Source: Polynucleobacter sp. AP-Kaivos-20-H2 (lineage in GTDB: Bacteria; Pseudomonadota; Gammaproteobacteria; Burkholderiales; Burkholderiaceae). From it: 64,000 bases of DNA. The notes beneath the pieces were generated by a model. The model was not told the DNA's origin. It worked only from the letters and a program-made list of their open reading frames with translations, and searched no databases. The translations under genes were made by a program, and so were the position numbers. Positions 15,754 to 26,068 of this stretch are shown here, piece after piece (positions within the stretch are counted from its first letter, which is position 1; each line of letters begins with the position of its first letter). The stretch lies in assembly GCF_018882215.1 (NCBI RefSeq), contig NZ_JACVOX010000002.1, positions 558,001-622,000 on the forward strand, read 5' to 3'.

Positions 15754-17877
15754 CTATGCCTTGATTGGCAACTCCCGAATCCGCTTACCAGTTGCTGCAG
15801 CAATTGCATTTACTAGAGCTGGGGCTACTAAAGGCACCCCAACTTCGCCCAAGCCACCCGGTTTCTCCAGACTTGGCACCAAATGCACCTCAACCACAGG
15901 CACTTGATTTTGTCGCAAGCTAGGATAGTTGTTGAAGTTATTCTGCTGGACTCGGCCATTCTCAATCGTAATTTCGTTACTTAATGCTGCACTCAAGCCG
16001 TAAATCACACCACCAGTGAGCTGCGCTCTTGCTTGATCAGGATGCACTGTAATTCCGCAATCGGATACGAAAGTGATTTTCTTAACCTTGGTTTCTTTGG
16101 CTACAGGATCCAATTCAAGTATGCAAGCAGAATAAGTGTCATAACACTCCATCTGTGCAACACCAAAACGCTTACTGCCAGGAACATATCCGGATTTTTT
16201 CACTGCCAACTCAAGGACGGCCTTTGCTCGCGGGTGCTTGCCTAAAGATGCCATCCGATACGCAACAGGATCTTTGCCAGCGGCTTTAGCGGCCTCATCT
16301 ACAAAACTCTCAATTGCAAAAGCATTTAACGCATTACTGACTGAGCGCCAATAACCCACTCGAAGTCCAGTATCTGTGATCACGTTAGTAATTTCTAGAT
16401 TAGGTATTTCATAAGTAATATTGTTGGAGCCCTCCACCATGAATGGGTCAAAGCCATCCTTCACAAAACCAGGAAAGGCTCGTGCTGTCACTGACTGAGA
16501 AACCATTTTGGCTTTCAAGGAAGCCAGCTGACCATTAGCACCCAAGACTCCATCCACTTTATGAATACTCATAGGACGATAGAAGTCATGAGTAATGTCA
16601 TCTTCCTTGGTCCAGAGCATCTTGACTGGCATGCCAGCTGCTTTAGAAATTTCAGCAGCCTGACGAATGAAATCCAACTCTAATTTACGGCCAAATCCAC
16701 CGCCCAGAAAGGTGGTTTCAATAGTGACATCCTCAGGCTTAACCCCAGCTGCAGCAGCAGCCACCGCTTGACCACCCTGCTGAAATTGAATTGGCCCAAT
16801 AATTCTGCACTTGCCATTAGATACATCGGCAGAACAGTTCACAGGCTCCATGGTGGAGTGGGCTAAGTATGGCAAAAAGTATTGGGCACTAAGCGACTTA
16901 CCATTTACAACGGTAGCGTTAGCATCGCCCACCGCTTTAATCACGGCACCTTTTTTAGCTAAACCATCTTCTAATGACTTACGAACAACCGCATTGTTGA
17001 GGTTTGCATTAGATCCTTCATTCCAGGTAATTTTCAGGGCATCCCTACCCTTACGCGCCGCATAAAAATCTTTAGCCAATACTGCAACGCCATCTGAAAT
17101 CTGGACAACTTTAATTACTCCAGATACTTTCATTGCAGCGGAAGCATCAAAGGATGTAGGCGTACCTCCAATAACAGGGCACTGCGCTAAAGATGCAATT
17201 GCCATACCCGGAATCTTGACGTCAATTCCATAAACTGCTTTGCCGGCAACTTTACTTGGCGTGTCCAAACGGCGCATCGATTCTTTGCCAATCACCATAA
17301 AGTTCGCTGGCGATTTCAGGGCCGGCTTTTCTGGAAGGGGTAACTTAGCAGCATCAGCAGCTAGCTCACCATACGTGGCTGACTTACCACTCGCATGCGT
17401 TACTTTGCCATTCATAGCCTTACAGTCGGCAGCTGCAACATTCCAACGTTGAGCAGCGGCCTGAACTAAGACAGCACGAGTTGCGGCTCCGGCAGTTCTT
17501 AACTTATCAAAGGCTTCGCGTACTGAAGTTGAGCCGCCGGTAATTTGACCACCCAACATCGCATTGATGTAAACAGGGGCAACTCCAGCAATCTCAACCC
17601 GAATCATTGAGAGAGGTAAATTTAATTCCTCAGCTAACAAAGCTGGTAAAGAGGTATATACGTCCTGGCCCATCTCTGAGCGAGCACAAATAAGCGTAAT
17701 TTGATTATCCGGGGTAATTTGTACCCAAGCGTTTGCTAAGGCAGGCTTTGCAGCATCCCCTACAGCAGCTTCACTTGCCAAAGGCAGATGCATGCCGATA
17801 ACAAAGGCACTGCCAAGAGCGGCACTGTGCTGAATAAATTGACGACGGCCATTACTTTTTAAAGATTGATTTTTCAT
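15754..17877 (-). CDS. Molybdopterin-binding subunit of a xanthine dehydrogenase-family oxidoreductase (IorB type)
   Basis: Large Mo-cofactor subunit of the isoquinoline 1-oxidoreductase/aldehyde dehydrogenase group, which hydroxylates N-heterocycles or oxidises aldehydes with water as oxygen source. The 707-residue protein begins with a Tat-type signal (GRRQFIQ before a hydrophobic stretch), so it is probably periplasmic. Family marks are SEMGQDVYTSLPALLAEEL, GGFGRKLE and the catalytic-Glu motif GGLGEVGVP (about E678). The gene lies 14 bases after the 2Fe-2S subunit. No cytochrome c third subunit or Mo-cofactor chaperone (XdhC) is nearby. Substrate unknown. Confidence 0.87.
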   Translation of the reverse strand: MKNQSLKSNGRRQFIQHSAALGSAFVIGMHLPLASEAAVGDAAKPALANAWVQITPDNQITLICARSEMGQDVYTSLPALLAEELNLPLSMIRVEIAGVAPVYINAMLGGQITGGSTSVREAFDKLRTAGAATRAVLVQAAAQRWNVAAADCKAMNGKVTHASGKSATYGELAADAAKLPLPEKPALKSPANFMVIGKESMRRLDTPSKVAGKAVYGIDVKIPGMAIASLAQCPVIGGTPTSFDASAAMKVSGVIKVVQISDGVAVLAKDFYAARKGRDALKITWNEGSNANLNNAVVRKSLEDGLAKKGAVIKAVGDANATVVNGKSLSAQYFLPYLAHSTMEPVNCSADVSNGKCRIIGPIQFQQGGQAVAAAAAGVKPEDVTIETTFLGGGFGRKLELDFIRQAAEISKAAGMPVKMLWTKEDDITHDFYRPMSIHKVDGVLGANGQLASLKAKMVSQSVTARAFPGFVKDGFDPFMVEGSNNITYEIPNLEITNVITDTGLRVGYWRSVSNALNAFAIESFVDEAAKAAGKDPVAYRMASLGKHPRAKAVLELAVKKSGYVPGSKRFGVAQMECYDTYSACILELDPVAKETKVKKITFVSDCGITVHPDQARAQLTGGVIYGLSAALSNEITIENGRVQQNNFNNYPSLRQNQVPVVEVHLVPSLEKPGGLGEVGVPLVAPALVNAIAAATGKRIRELPIKA

Positions 17878-17891
17878 GTGATCTTTACCCT

Positions 17892-18350
17892 TTATGCCAA
17901 CTTATCTGCAGCACGTTTGACTGCTTTTTCGATACGAGAATATGTGCCACAGCGACAAATATTTCCGCTCATGGCATTTTTAATGTCATCACTACTAGGC
18001 TGTTTTTTCTTTGCCAATAAATCAGCCGCAGACATCATTTGTCCAGTCTGACAATATCCACACTGAGGCACATCGAATTCGATCCAAGCATCTTGAAGCG
18101 CTTTTCCAACCTTTGCCGCTAAGCCCTCGAGAGTTGTAACTGCCTTTCCACCTGCAGCAGATACAGGGGTAGCACAAGAACGGATGGCCGCACCATCCAA
18201 GTGAACGGTACATGCGCCACAAAGTCCTGCTCCACAGCCATACTTTGGACTCGTTACATCTAAATGGTCTCGTAAGACCCAGAGAATTGGCGTATCAGGA
18301 TCCCCGTCGAAATTAACAGCTTTACCATTGAGAGTAAAAGACACGGCCAT
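17892..18350 (-). CDS. 2Fe-2S subunit of the oxidoreductase (IorA type)
   Basis: Small electron-transfer subunit that pairs with the downstream Mo subunit. In its 152 residues the plant-type cluster ligands are C39, C44, C47 and C59 (GCGAGLCGACT), and the second cluster ligands are C97, C100, C132 and C134 (CGYCQTGQ and ICRCGTY), so both 2Fe-2S sites are intact. It has no signal peptide and presumably crosses the membrane with its Tat-bearing partner. First gene of the pair, with an AGGGGG Shine-Dalgarno. Confidence 0.93.
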   Translation of the reverse strand: MAVSFTLNGKAVNFDGDPDTPILWVLRDHLDVTSPKYGCGAGLCGACTVHLDGAAIRSCATPVSAAGGKAVTTLEGLAAKVGKALQDAWIEFDVPQCGYCQTGQMMSAADLLAKKKQPSSDDIKNAMSGNICRCGTYSRIEKAVKRAADKLA

Positions 18351-18468
18351 AACGCCCCCTTAGTTAAATTTGAGAATTTGAAGACAAAGCAAATGTTTTT
18401 GCACCTACAAATCATGACAGATCTCAGGGTCTATAGGTATATTAAATTATTAGGGATTCCACCAAGAA

Positions 18469-18496
18469 AAATGGCCCAGATAAATCTGAGCCATTT
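18469..18496 (-). terminator. Terminator downstream of secA
   Basis: Minus-strand hairpin with arms AAATGGC and GCCATTT, extended by an inner CAGA/TCTG pairing, followed by a short T-run. It lies 28 bases past the secA stop. The rest of 18351-18523 shows nothing else recognisable. Confidence 0.75.
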
Positions 18497-18523
18497 AAAC
18501 ACTGTCGCGTAAAGATTAAAGCT

Positions 18524-21289
18524 CTAAGCTAGGGCGCCGTGGCAGTTTTTATACTTCTTGCCACTACCGCAAGTGCAAGGATCGTTACGACCTACCTTTG
18601 GGCCTGCGCGAAGTGGGGCTGGCTGGATATCTACTGCAGCACCGCGATCACCAGTTGAGCCTGCCACTTCCTTATCGACATCAGCATGTTGATACTGAAC
18701 ATCTGAAAGTTTTGCCAAATCTTCATTCATAGATTCCGAAGCCTGATCTAACTCGCTTGAGCTCCGAATCTGCACGGTCATGATACTTTTCACTACGTCA
18801 TTTTTGATGACATTGAGTAATTCACCATACAGCTCAAATGCTTCACGGCGGTACTCTTGCTTAGGATCTTTCTGTGCATAACCACGCAAATGAATGCCCT
18901 GACGCAAATGATCCAAAGCAGCTAAGTGTTCACGCCAGTGACTATCCAAGCTATACAGAAGAACGGAGCGCTCAAAGCCTGCAAATGATTCACGCCCAGA
19001 GAGCTCAACCTTTGCATCGTAACCTTCTTTAGCGGCCTGCAATACACGGTCAACGATTTCTGCATCATCTACAGTATCGGCACCTTCAACCCAATTTCTG
19101 AGGTCAATTATGAGACCCCACTCACTGGCTAAAACGTTTTCTAGTCCAACTAGGTCCCACTGCTCTTCCATAGACTCCAGAGGAACATATACTGAGCATA
19201 CGGAACGTAAAACATCTTCGCGCAAATTGGCAATTAACTCGCCAATATCGGCACTCTCAAGCACTTCATTTCTGAGGCGGTAAGTTTCTTTACGCTGATC
19301 ATTAGCAACGTTATCATATTCCAATAATTGCTTACGAATATCAAAGTTGCGACCCTCAACTTTGCGTTGAGCAGACTCAATAGAGCGCGTGACCATACCC
19401 GCTTCAATCGGCTCACCATCGGGCATCTTGAGACGCTCCATGACGGAACGTAAACGATCGCCTGCAAAGATACGTAGTAGCGGATCATCTAATGAAAGGT
19501 AGAAGCGAGAAGAGCCAGGATCACCCTGACGGCCCGAACGGCCTCTTAACTGGTTATCGATACGACGACTCTCGTGTCGCTCGGTGCCAATGATATGTAA
19601 ACCGCCAGCCGCCAGAACTTGGTCATGAATGCTTTGCCACTCGTCCTGCAGCTGCTTAATTTTGACTGATTTATCACCATCAGCTAGAGCGCTATCAGCC
19701 TCAATCAAGGAAGACTGCTTGCCGACATTGCCACCAAGCACGATATCAGTACCACGGCCTGCCATATTAGTAGCAATCGTGATCATTTTTGGCCGGCCAG
19801 CTTGAGCAATAATTTCTGCTTCGCGAGCATGCTGTTTTGCATTTAAAACTTGGTGTGGTAATTTGCGTTGATCTAATAGATTCGCAATCAACTCAGAGTT
19901 TTCAATTGAAGTGGTGCCGACTAATACTGGCTGGCCATGTTCATAACAATCTTCGATATCTTTAATCACCGCGTCATAGCGTTCGCGAGATGACTTATAG
20001 ATCTGATCTTGTTTATCTTTTCTTTGGCTAATACGATTTGGCGGAATCACAACTGTTTCCAAGTTGTAGATTTCTTTAAATTCATATGCCTCAGTATCGG
20101 CAGTACCAGTCATGCCGGCTAACTTGCCATACATGCGGAAATAATTCTGGAAAGTAATCGTCGCTAAAGTTTGATTCTCACTCTGAATCTGTACACCTTC
20201 TTTGGCTTCGACAGCTTGATGCAATCCATCAGACCAACGACGACCTTGCATTAAGCGGCCAGTAAATTCATCCACGATGATGACTTCACCATTCTGAACA
20301 ACATATTGTTGATCGCGGTGATATAGCGTATGTGCACGCAGAGCGGCGTACACGTGATGCATCAAAGTAATATTTTGCGGTGCATAGAGAGAGTCGCCAT
20401 CATTGAGCGCGCCCAGTTGAACCAATACAGACTCAGCCTTATCATGACCTTGTTCGGTCAAATAAACCTGCTGAGACTTTTCGTCCACCCAGTAGTCGCC
20501 TGGTTTCTCAACACCTGTGCCATCTGCCTTCTCTTCGCCAATTTGACGCTCTAGATGTGATGGCAGAGCATTAATTTTGATATAGAGATCAGTGTGATCT
20601 TCAGCCTGACCAGAAATGATTAATGGGGTACGAGCCTCGTCAATCAGAATAGAGTCGACTTCGTCAACGATTGCATAAGCTAAACCGCGTTGTACGCGCT
20701 GATCCAAATCCTGAACCATGTTGTCGCGTAAGTAATCGAAGCCAAATTCATTATTGGTGCCGTAAGTAATATCAGCGGCATAAGCTTCTTGCTTAGTAGT
20801 GTGGTCCATTTGAGATAGGTTCACACCCACCTTCATACCCAAGAAGTTATACAACTTGGACATCCATTCAGCATCACGCTGTGCTAAATAATCATTCACA
20901 GTAACAACATGAACACCTTTACCAGTCAAAGCATTCAAATAGACTGGAAGAGTCGCTGTAAGGGTTTTTCCTTCGCCTGTACCCATCTCGGCAATCTTGC
21001 CTTGATGCAAGGCTAAACCACCCAGAATTTGCGCATCAAAGTGGCGCATCTTCATAACGCGTGTACTAGCCTCTCGAACTACCGCAAATGCTTCTGCAGC
21101 GATGTCATCTAAGGACTCTCCAGCGGCAAGGCGTGACTTGAATTCTGCAGTTTTTGCAGCAAGTGCAGAATCATCCAAAGATTGCAGGCTCGCCTCAAAT
21201 GTGGCGACCTTAGCAACGACTTTGCGATACTGTTTTAAGAGGCGGTCGTTACGACTGCCGACCAGGGTTTTAAGAAGACCGATTACCAT
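18524..21289 (-). CDS. secA: Preprotein translocase ATPase SecA
   Basis: Motor that drives unfolded proteins through SecYEG. The 921-residue length is normal. Visible elements are Walker A GTGEGKT (103-109), the [16 protein letters not shown]alker B region, the helicase-like [12 protein letters not shown] block and the C-terminal zinc motif [14 protein letters not shown] that binds SecB and phospholipid. It is divergent from the DciA-like gene, as often seen in betaproteobacteria, and is not linked to secB in this window. Confidence 0.98.
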   Translation of the reverse strand: MVIGLLKTLVGSRNDRLLKQYRKVVAKVATFEASLQSLDDSALAAKTAEFKSRLAAGESLDDIAAEAFAVVREASTRVMKMRHFDAQILGGLALHQGKIAEMGTGEGKTLTATLPVYLNALTGKGVHVVTVNDYLAQRDAEWMSKLYNFLGMKVGVNLSQMDHTTKQEAYAADITYGTNNEFGFDYLRDNMVQDLDQRVQRGLAYAIVDEVDSILIDEARTPLIISGQAEDHTDLYIKINALPSHLERQIGEEKADGTGVEKPGDYWVDEKSQQVYLTEQGHDKAESVLVQLGALNDGDSLYAPQNITLMHHVYAALRAHTLYHRDQQYVVQNGEVIIVDEFTGRLMQGRRWSDGLHQAVEAKEGVQIQSENQTLATITFQNYFRMYGKLAGMTGTADTEAYEFKEIYNLETVVIPPNRISQRKDKQDQIYKSSRERYDAVIKDIEDCYEHGQPVLVGTTSIENSELIANLLDQRKLPHQVLNAKQHAREAEIIAQAGRPKMITIATNMAGRGTDIVLGGNVGKQSSLIEADSALADGDKSVKIKQLQDEWQSIHDQVLAAGGLHIIGTERHESRRIDNQLRGRSGRQGDPGSSRFYLSLDDPLLRIFAGDRLRSVMERLKMPDGEPIEAGMVTRSIESAQRKVEGRNFDIRKQLLEYDNVANDQRKETYRLRNEVLESADIGELIANLREDVLRSVCSVYVPLESMEEQWDLVGLENVLASEWGLIIDLRNWVEGADTVDDAEIVDRVLQAAKEGYDAKVELSGRESFAGFERSVLLYSLDSHWREHLAALDHLRQGIHLRGYAQKDPKQEYRREAFELYGELLNVIKNDVVKSIMTVQIRSSSELDQASESMNEDLAKLSDVQYQHADVDKEVAGSTGDRGAAVDIQPAPLRAGPKVGRNDPCTCGSGKKYKNCHGALA

Positions 21290-21343
21290 GGGATATTGAA
21301 GAAAATTAAGTCCCTGAGTTTATCACCCGCAACCCCATTTTTT

Positions 21344-21841
21344 ATGAACTTTAGCCCTAAATCATCCCGCAAGCCCACAGCTCACGACTGGATGGATTAC
21401 CTACGTGAATCCGATGGTCTTGGGGGAATTTTGGCTAAAACCGAAGATCTAGCCAAACTCAAGACAATCATTAACTCAGCCCTAACGAAACTCGATTTAG
21501 ACCATCTGAGCCCAAAAATTGAAGCTGGTTGGCGTTCTGGCTCGCAAGATGAGCTATTTTTACTGGTCAGTAGCGCCAGCATTGCCAGCCGCTTACAACA
21601 AATATTACCCAGTCTAATCAATGAGTTAAGTAAATCTGGGTTAGCTTGTAAGGCAATAAAAGTGCGGGTTAAACCCGCTCCACCCAGTTGGGAAGTTAAA
21701 CCCCGCCAAGATCAGCGCGAAAAGCCAAGAGGATTAAATGAGGTTGCCAAAAAATCCTGGGAATCCCTATTGGAAAAGTTGGGTCCAGACTCAGGTTTAC
21801 GCTCCTCCGTTGAGAAGCTGCTGAAAAATAAACCAAAGTAG
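21344..21841 (+). CDS. DUF721/DciA-like protein
   Basis: DciA-type proteins help load the replicative helicase DnaB. The 165-residue product, beginning MNFSPKSSRKP, has a DUF721-like arrangement of a central mixed alpha/beta region (about residues 45-120, with FLLVSSASIASRLQQILPSL) between charged flanks. The assignment rests on this layout, on weak sequence resemblance and on the position next to secA and lpxC, where DciA homologues are often found. The frame opens at TTG 21296, but the ATG at 21344 is the better start. Confidence 0.62.
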   Translation: MNFSPKSSRKPTAHDWMDYLRESDGLGGILAKTEDLAKLKTIINSALTKLDLDHLSPKIEAGWRSGSQDELFLLVSSASIASRLQQILPSLINELSKSGLACKAIKVRVKPAPPSWEVKPRQDQREKPRGLNEVAKKSWESLLEKLGPDSGLRSSVEKLLKNKPK

Positions 21842-21862
21842 CTCAAAACTACTTCAGCTCCC

Positions 21863-22777
21863 TTAGAAAAAGAGAGGCTGGCTTTCTTGAGAGTAGGCGC
21901 CTGGAGCCTTATTTTCAGCAAAGGAGATGATTTCATAAGAGCTAGAGTCTTCTAAAAGCTTCCGCAAAAGTGCGTTATTGAGAGCATGCCCAGATTTCTC
22001 TGCAACATAAGCTCCCACAATAGGGTGTCCGATGAGATACAGATCGCCAATCGCATCTAATATTTTGTGACGCACAAATTCGTCTTCATAACGAAGTTCT
22101 TCGTTATTCAAAATGCGGTGCTCATCTAAAACAATCGCGTTATCTAAGCTGCCGCCACGCGCCAATCCCATTTCGCGCAATGCTTCAACTTCATGCGCAA
22201 ATCCAAAAGTACGTGCACGACCAATTTCTCTGCGGTAGGCTTGTTCTGCAAAATCAACCACAAAACGTTGGCCTGTTTTATCCACCGCCGGATGCTTGAA
22301 GTCAATCGTGAAATCCAACTTAAACCCAAAGAATGGTTCTAAGCGCGCAAGCTTATCGCCCTCGCGAACCTCTACTGGTTTCTTAATCACTACAAATTGA
22401 CGTGGCGCATCTTGCTCTGCAATGCCAGCAGATTCAATTAAGAATAAGAATGAAGCGGCGCTACCATCCATGATGGGCACTTCCTCACCGTCAAGCTCTA
22501 TCAATAAATTATCAAGACCAAGACCAGCACAGGCTGAAAGCAGATGTTCCACTGTAGAAACACGCACACCATCCTTCTGAATAACAGAAGCTAATCTTGT
22601 GTCACATACAGCTAAAGCGGTTGCCGGCACAACTGACTGTTCAGGTGTATCCACCCGAACAAACTGAACCCCTGAATTTACTGGCGCAGGCTTGATAGAA
22701 ATCGTCACCTTACGACCCGAGTGCAAGCCAATCCCCACGGTCTTAACCGGAGTGGCGATAGTGCGTTGCTTCATCAT
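21863..22777 (-). CDS. lpxC: UDP-3-O-acyl-N-acetylglucosamine deacetylase
   Basis: Zinc enzyme for the committed step of lipid A synthesis. The 304-residue protein carries the zinc ligands H78 (STVEHLLSA), H237 and D241 (HKILDAIGD), at the same numbers as in E. coli, plus the C-terminal catalytic SGHALNN. The MMKQRT start aligns with MIKQRT of E. coli, so ATG 22777 was kept. It ends the dcw region, separated from ftsZ by a peroxiredoxin gene. Confidence 0.97.
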   Translation of the reverse strand: MMKQRTIATPVKTVGIGLHSGRKVTISIKPAPVNSGVQFVRVDTPEQSVVPATALAVCDTRLASVIQKDGVRVSTVEHLLSACAGLGLDNLLIELDGEEVPIMDGSAASFLFLIESAGIAEQDAPRQFVVIKKPVEVREGDKLARLEPFFGFKLDFTIDFKHPAVDKTGQRFVVDFAEQAYRREIGRARTFGFAHEVEALREMGLARGGSLDNAIVLDEHRILNNEELRYEDEFVRHKILDAIGDLYLIGHPIVGAYVAEKSGHALNNALLRKLLEDSSSYEIISFAENKAPGAYSQESQPLFF

Positions 22778-22824
22778 ATTTTGGTATTTAAATTCAGGGG
22801 GTATTTTTTATGTAAGGGTTTGGA

Positions 22825-23325
22825 TTACAGCTTTTTCAAGATGGAAGCGGCATCACTAACTTCAAACTTTCCTGGAGCTTCACGGTCAAGAGACTTTACA
22901 ACACCATCTTCAATAATCATGGCATAACGATCTGAGCGAACACCAAAACCACGAGCAGTTAAGTCCAGCTCTAAACCAAGCTTTTTAGTGAACTCAGCAC
23001 TACCATCACCTAACATACGAATCTTTTTGCCAACCTTTTGATCGCGTCCCCATGCGCCCATCACAAACGGGTCATTTACAGAAACACACCAAATCTCGTC
23101 AACACTTTTAGCTTTAATAGCATCGTAGTGCTCAACATAACCAGGCACGTGCTTAGCAGAGCAAGTTGGTGTAAATGCACCAGGCAATGCAAACAATACA
23201 ATCTTTTTTCCAGCTACTAGCTTTTCAACTTCAAAAGCATTTGGTCCTAAGGAACAGTCTTCAGTCTCTTCATTCATAAATTCATAAAGAGTAGCGTTTG
23301 GTAATTTTTGTCCAACAGCAATCAT
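22825..23325 (-). CDS. Peroxiredoxin, Prx5 (type II) family
   Basis: Thiol peroxidase that reduces H2O2 and organic peroxides. The 166-residue protein has the peroxidatic cysteine C55 in PGAFTPTCSAKHVPGY, and Prx5-type VNDPFVMGAWG. A second cysteine is C80. There is no fused glutaredoxin domain, so electrons must come from a separate glutaredoxin or thioredoxin. A GGAG Shine-Dalgarno precedes the ATG. It lies between ftsZ and lpxC on the same strand. Confidence 0.92.
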   Translation of the reverse strand: MIAVGQKLPNATLYEFMNEETEDCSLGPNAFEVEKLVAGKKIVLFALPGAFTPTCSAKHVPGYVEHYDAIKAKSVDEIWCVSVNDPFVMGAWGRDQKVGKKIRMLGDGSAEFTKKLGLELDLTARGFGVRSDRYAMIIEDGVVKSLDREAPGKFEVSDAASILKKL

Positions 23326-23355
23326 GACATCTCCAATAAATAATTGTTAGTAAGT

Positions 23356-23406
23356 ATGCCAACGCAAGCGCGGGATTCGTCGTCCGGAGGGGCGTCGCGC
23401 TGGCAT
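23356..23406. repeat. GC-rich imperfect hairpin between ftsZ and peroxiredoxin
   Basis: Outer arms ATGCCA (23356-23361) and TGGCAT (23401-23406), then inner GCGC (23368-23371) and GCGC (23397-23400), enclose a very GC-rich loop. There is no T-run on either side. It may be an mRNA stem that protects the ftsZ 3' end, or a short interspersed repeat. Confidence 0.45.
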
Positions 23407-23437
23407 TTCGCAATTACCTATTGTATTAAGCAGTTAA

Positions 23438-24778
23438 TTAATCTGCTTGTTTACGTAAAAAGGCTGGAATTTCATAGTAATCAGCCCCTTTATCCAACAT
23501 GGATTTAGCCTGAGGAGAACTATCCGCACCTAATGTAGGCGCAGGAGTCGCTTCACGAGAGCTACGAAAAACCCGTGGCAAGTCATATTGGCTATAGTCA
23601 ACGCCAGTACTTGCCGGTTGAGTTGCCATTGCTGGAGCACTACCTGTTCCAGTGAGAGCCAAACCTGCGCTAGTACTTAAAGCAGAGTCCACGCTTACCT
23701 TACTCATTGCTGCTGACGCGCTAGCAGGAGCAAAGCTATTGAGGTCTGCCATCGTTGGCATTGCATCATGGGTACCAGTAGCTTGTCTCCAAACTACTTC
23801 AGGTTGGTTGTTTTTACGAGCTTGAGGGTTATTCAAACCAGTAGCAACCACAGTCACACGTAAGGCATCGCCTAGGCTCTCGTCATAAACAGTACCAAAG
23901 ATTACGGTTGCATCATCAGCAGCATAACCACGAATCGCCGCCATAACTTCGCGAGTCTCAGACAACTTCAGTGAACGGCTAGCTGTAATGTTCACTAATA
24001 CGCCACGCGCACCTGACAGATCAACACCTTCGAGTAATGGTGATGCTACTGCAGCTTCAGCAGCTAAGCGTGCACGATCCATGCCGGAAACAGTTGCCGT
24101 TCCCATCATGGCTTTACCTTGCTCGCCCATTACTGTTTTAACGTCTTCAAAGTCAACGTTGATCAAGCCCTGAACATTAATAATTTCTGCAATGCCAGAT
24201 ACTGCGTTATGCAATACATCATCCGCACAAGCAAATGCCTTATCGAACTCAGCATCTTCACCCATCACTTCAAAGAGTTTTTCATTGAGCACAACAATCA
24301 ATGAATCTACATATGACTCGAGCTCTGTAGCACCATTCTCAGCAACCTTCAAGCGCTTTACGCCCTCAAAGTCAAATGGCTTACTAATGACGCCAACAGT
24401 CAAAATGCCCATTTCTTTAGCTACTTGAGCCACGATTGGGGCCGCACCAGTTCCTGTGCCGCCACCCATACCAGCAGTGATGAACACCATGTGTGCGCCT
24501 TGCAATGTATCAGCAATGCGAGCACGCGCTTCTTCAGCAGAAGCTGCGCCGATTTCTGGTTTGGCACCAGCACCCAATCCGCTAGAACCCAGTTGCAAAT
24601 TCACAGATGCCTCAGAGCGCTGTAAAGCGCCAGCATCGGTGTTCATGCAAATGAACTCTACGCCATTAACACCGCGACGGATCATATGCTGGACAGCATT
24701 GCCACCAGCGCCACCGACTCCAACCACTTTAATAATGGTCTTGCCAGCTGTTTCTTGATCTAACATTTCAAATTCCAT
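23438..24778 (-). CDS. ftsZ: Cell division GTPase FtsZ
   Basis: Tubulin homologue that forms the Z ring. The 446-residue protein has the GTP-binding signature GGGTGTG at residues 105-111, the N-terminal [10 protein letters not shown] loop and the conserved C-terminal peptide [11 protein letters not shown] that binds FtsA and ZipA, preceded by a long variable linker rich in Ala, Ser and Thr. A strong AGGAGG Shine-Dalgarno sits 4 bases before the ATG. It is the last gene of the dcw cluster proper, 48 bases after ftsA. Confidence 0.98.
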   Translation of the reverse strand: MEFEMLDQETAGKTIIKVVGVGGAGGNAVQHMIRRGVNGVEFICMNTDAGALQRSEASVNLQLGSSGLGAGAKPEIGAASAEEARARIADTLQGAHMVFITAGMGGGTGTGAAPIVAQVAKEMGILTVGVISKPFDFEGVKRLKVAENGATELESYVDSLIVVLNEKLFEVMGEDAEFDKAFACADDVLHNAVSGIAEIINVQGLINVDFEDVKTVMGEQGKAMMGTATVSGMDRARLAAEAAVASPLLEGVDLSGARGVLVNITASRSLKLSETREVMAAIRGYAADDATVIFGTVYDESLGDALRVTVVATGLNNPQARKNNQPEVVWRQATGTHDAMPTMADLNSFAPASASAAMSKVSVDSALSTSAGLALTGTGSAPAMATQPASTGVDYSQYDLPRVFRSSREATPAPTLGADSSPQAKSMLDKGADYYEIPAFLRKQAD

Positions 24779-24826
24779 ATACCCTCCTAGGTAAATACGT
24801 ACTACATTGACGACGACGAAAAAAAC

Positions 24827-26056
24827 TTAAAAATTTCCTGCAAACCATTCCTTCATGCGCGATATAACACCTTGCAACGCGCCTGATTGAGAAACACGAC
24901 GACCGCGCAATAGCTGCGCTTGGCCTTCCATCAGCAAACCAATGCTGGTGGCATATCTGGGACTACGTAAGACTTCATGCAGATGGCCACGATATTCGGG
25001 GGTACCGATACGAGCAGGCCTCAAAAAGACTTGTTCGGCCAACTCCACCATGCCCGGCATTAATGCTGTGCCGCCCGTTAAAACAATTCCAGAAGAAACC
25101 ATATCTTCGTAACCTGAGTCACGTACTACGCCTCTTACCAGCGTGAATAACTCTTCAACGCGCGGCTCAATTACTGCTGCCAGAGCTTGTTTAGAGATCG
25201 GGCGTGGCTCACGGTCACCGACACCAGGAACATCAATCATCGCAGTTGGATCAGCCATTTCTTGACGAGCGATACCATGCGCAATTTTTAAATCTTCAGC
25301 ATCAATCGTTGGCGTGCGTAATGCCATCGCAATGTCATTCGTAATTTGATCGCCTGCAATTGGAATCACTGCAGTGTGACGAATTGATCCCTGGCAATAA
25401 ATTGCAATATCAGTTGTGCCGCCACCAATATCAACCAACACCACACCAAGCTCTTTCTCATCTTCGGTCAATACCGCCAAACTTGAAGCTAAAGGCTGCA
25501 AGATGAGGTCGTTAACTACGAGGCCACAACGGCGTACGCACTTCACAATATTTTGTGCGGCACTTACGGCGCCAGTAACAATATGGACCTTCACCTCTAA
25601 GCGAAGACCGCTCATACCAATTGGCTCGCGCACATCTTCTTGACCATCAATAATGAATTCTTGAATCAGGATGTGCAGAATTTGTTGATCTGTTGGAATA
25701 TTGATTGCTTTAGCCGTCTCCAATACGCGCTCAACATCACCAGAGCCAACTTCTTTGTCGCGTATTGCGACCATGCCGCTTGAGTTAAAGCTCACAATGT
25801 GATTACCCGCAATTCCTGTAAAGACTTGCACAATCTGGCGATCAGCCATTACCTCAGCCTCTTCAAGAGCCTTCTGAATGGACTGGACGGTTGCCTCGAT
25901 ATTGACTACAACGCCCTTCTTTAATCCTTTAGATGCAGTTTGACCAACGCCCACAACGTTGAATTGACCATCAGGAGCTAATTCAGCAACTAAGGCAACA
26001 ACCTTGGAAGTTCCAATATCTAAACCAACCAAAATATCGCGATTGTCTTTACTCAT
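24827..26056 (-). CDS. ftsA: Cell division protein FtsA
   Basis: Actin-fold ATPase that tethers FtsZ to the membrane and signals to the divisome. The 409-residue protein has the phosphate-1 motif VGLDIGTSKV at the start, VDIGGGTTDIAIY (phosphate 2) and SSGIVLTGGTALMPG (adenosine). It ends with the amphipathic membrane-binding helix ISRMKEWFAGNF. Two starts are possible. ATG 26056 has GAGGA 6 bases upstream, while ATG 26062 has none at a proper distance, so 26056 was chosen. Confidence 0.97.
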   Translation of the reverse strand: MSKDNRDILVGLDIGTSKVVALVAELAPDGQFNVVGVGQTASKGLKKGVVVNIEATVQSIQKALEEAEVMADRQIVQVFTGIAGNHIVSFNSSGMVAIRDKEVGSGDVERVLETAKAINIPTDQQILHILIQEFIIDGQEDVREPIGMSGLRLEVKVHIVTGAVSAAQNIVKCVRRCGLVVNDLILQPLASSLAVLTEDEKELGVVLVDIGGGTTDIAIYCQGSIRHTAVIPIAGDQITNDIAMALRTPTIDAEDLKIAHGIARQEMADPTAMIDVPGVGDREPRPISKQALAAVIEPRVEELFTLVRGVVRDSGYEDMVSSGIVLTGGTALMPGMVELAEQVFLRPARIGTPEYRGHLHEVLRSPRYATSIGLLMEGQAQLLRGRRVSQSGALQGVISRMKEWFAGNF

Positions 26057-26068
26057 TTCCATTCCTCA

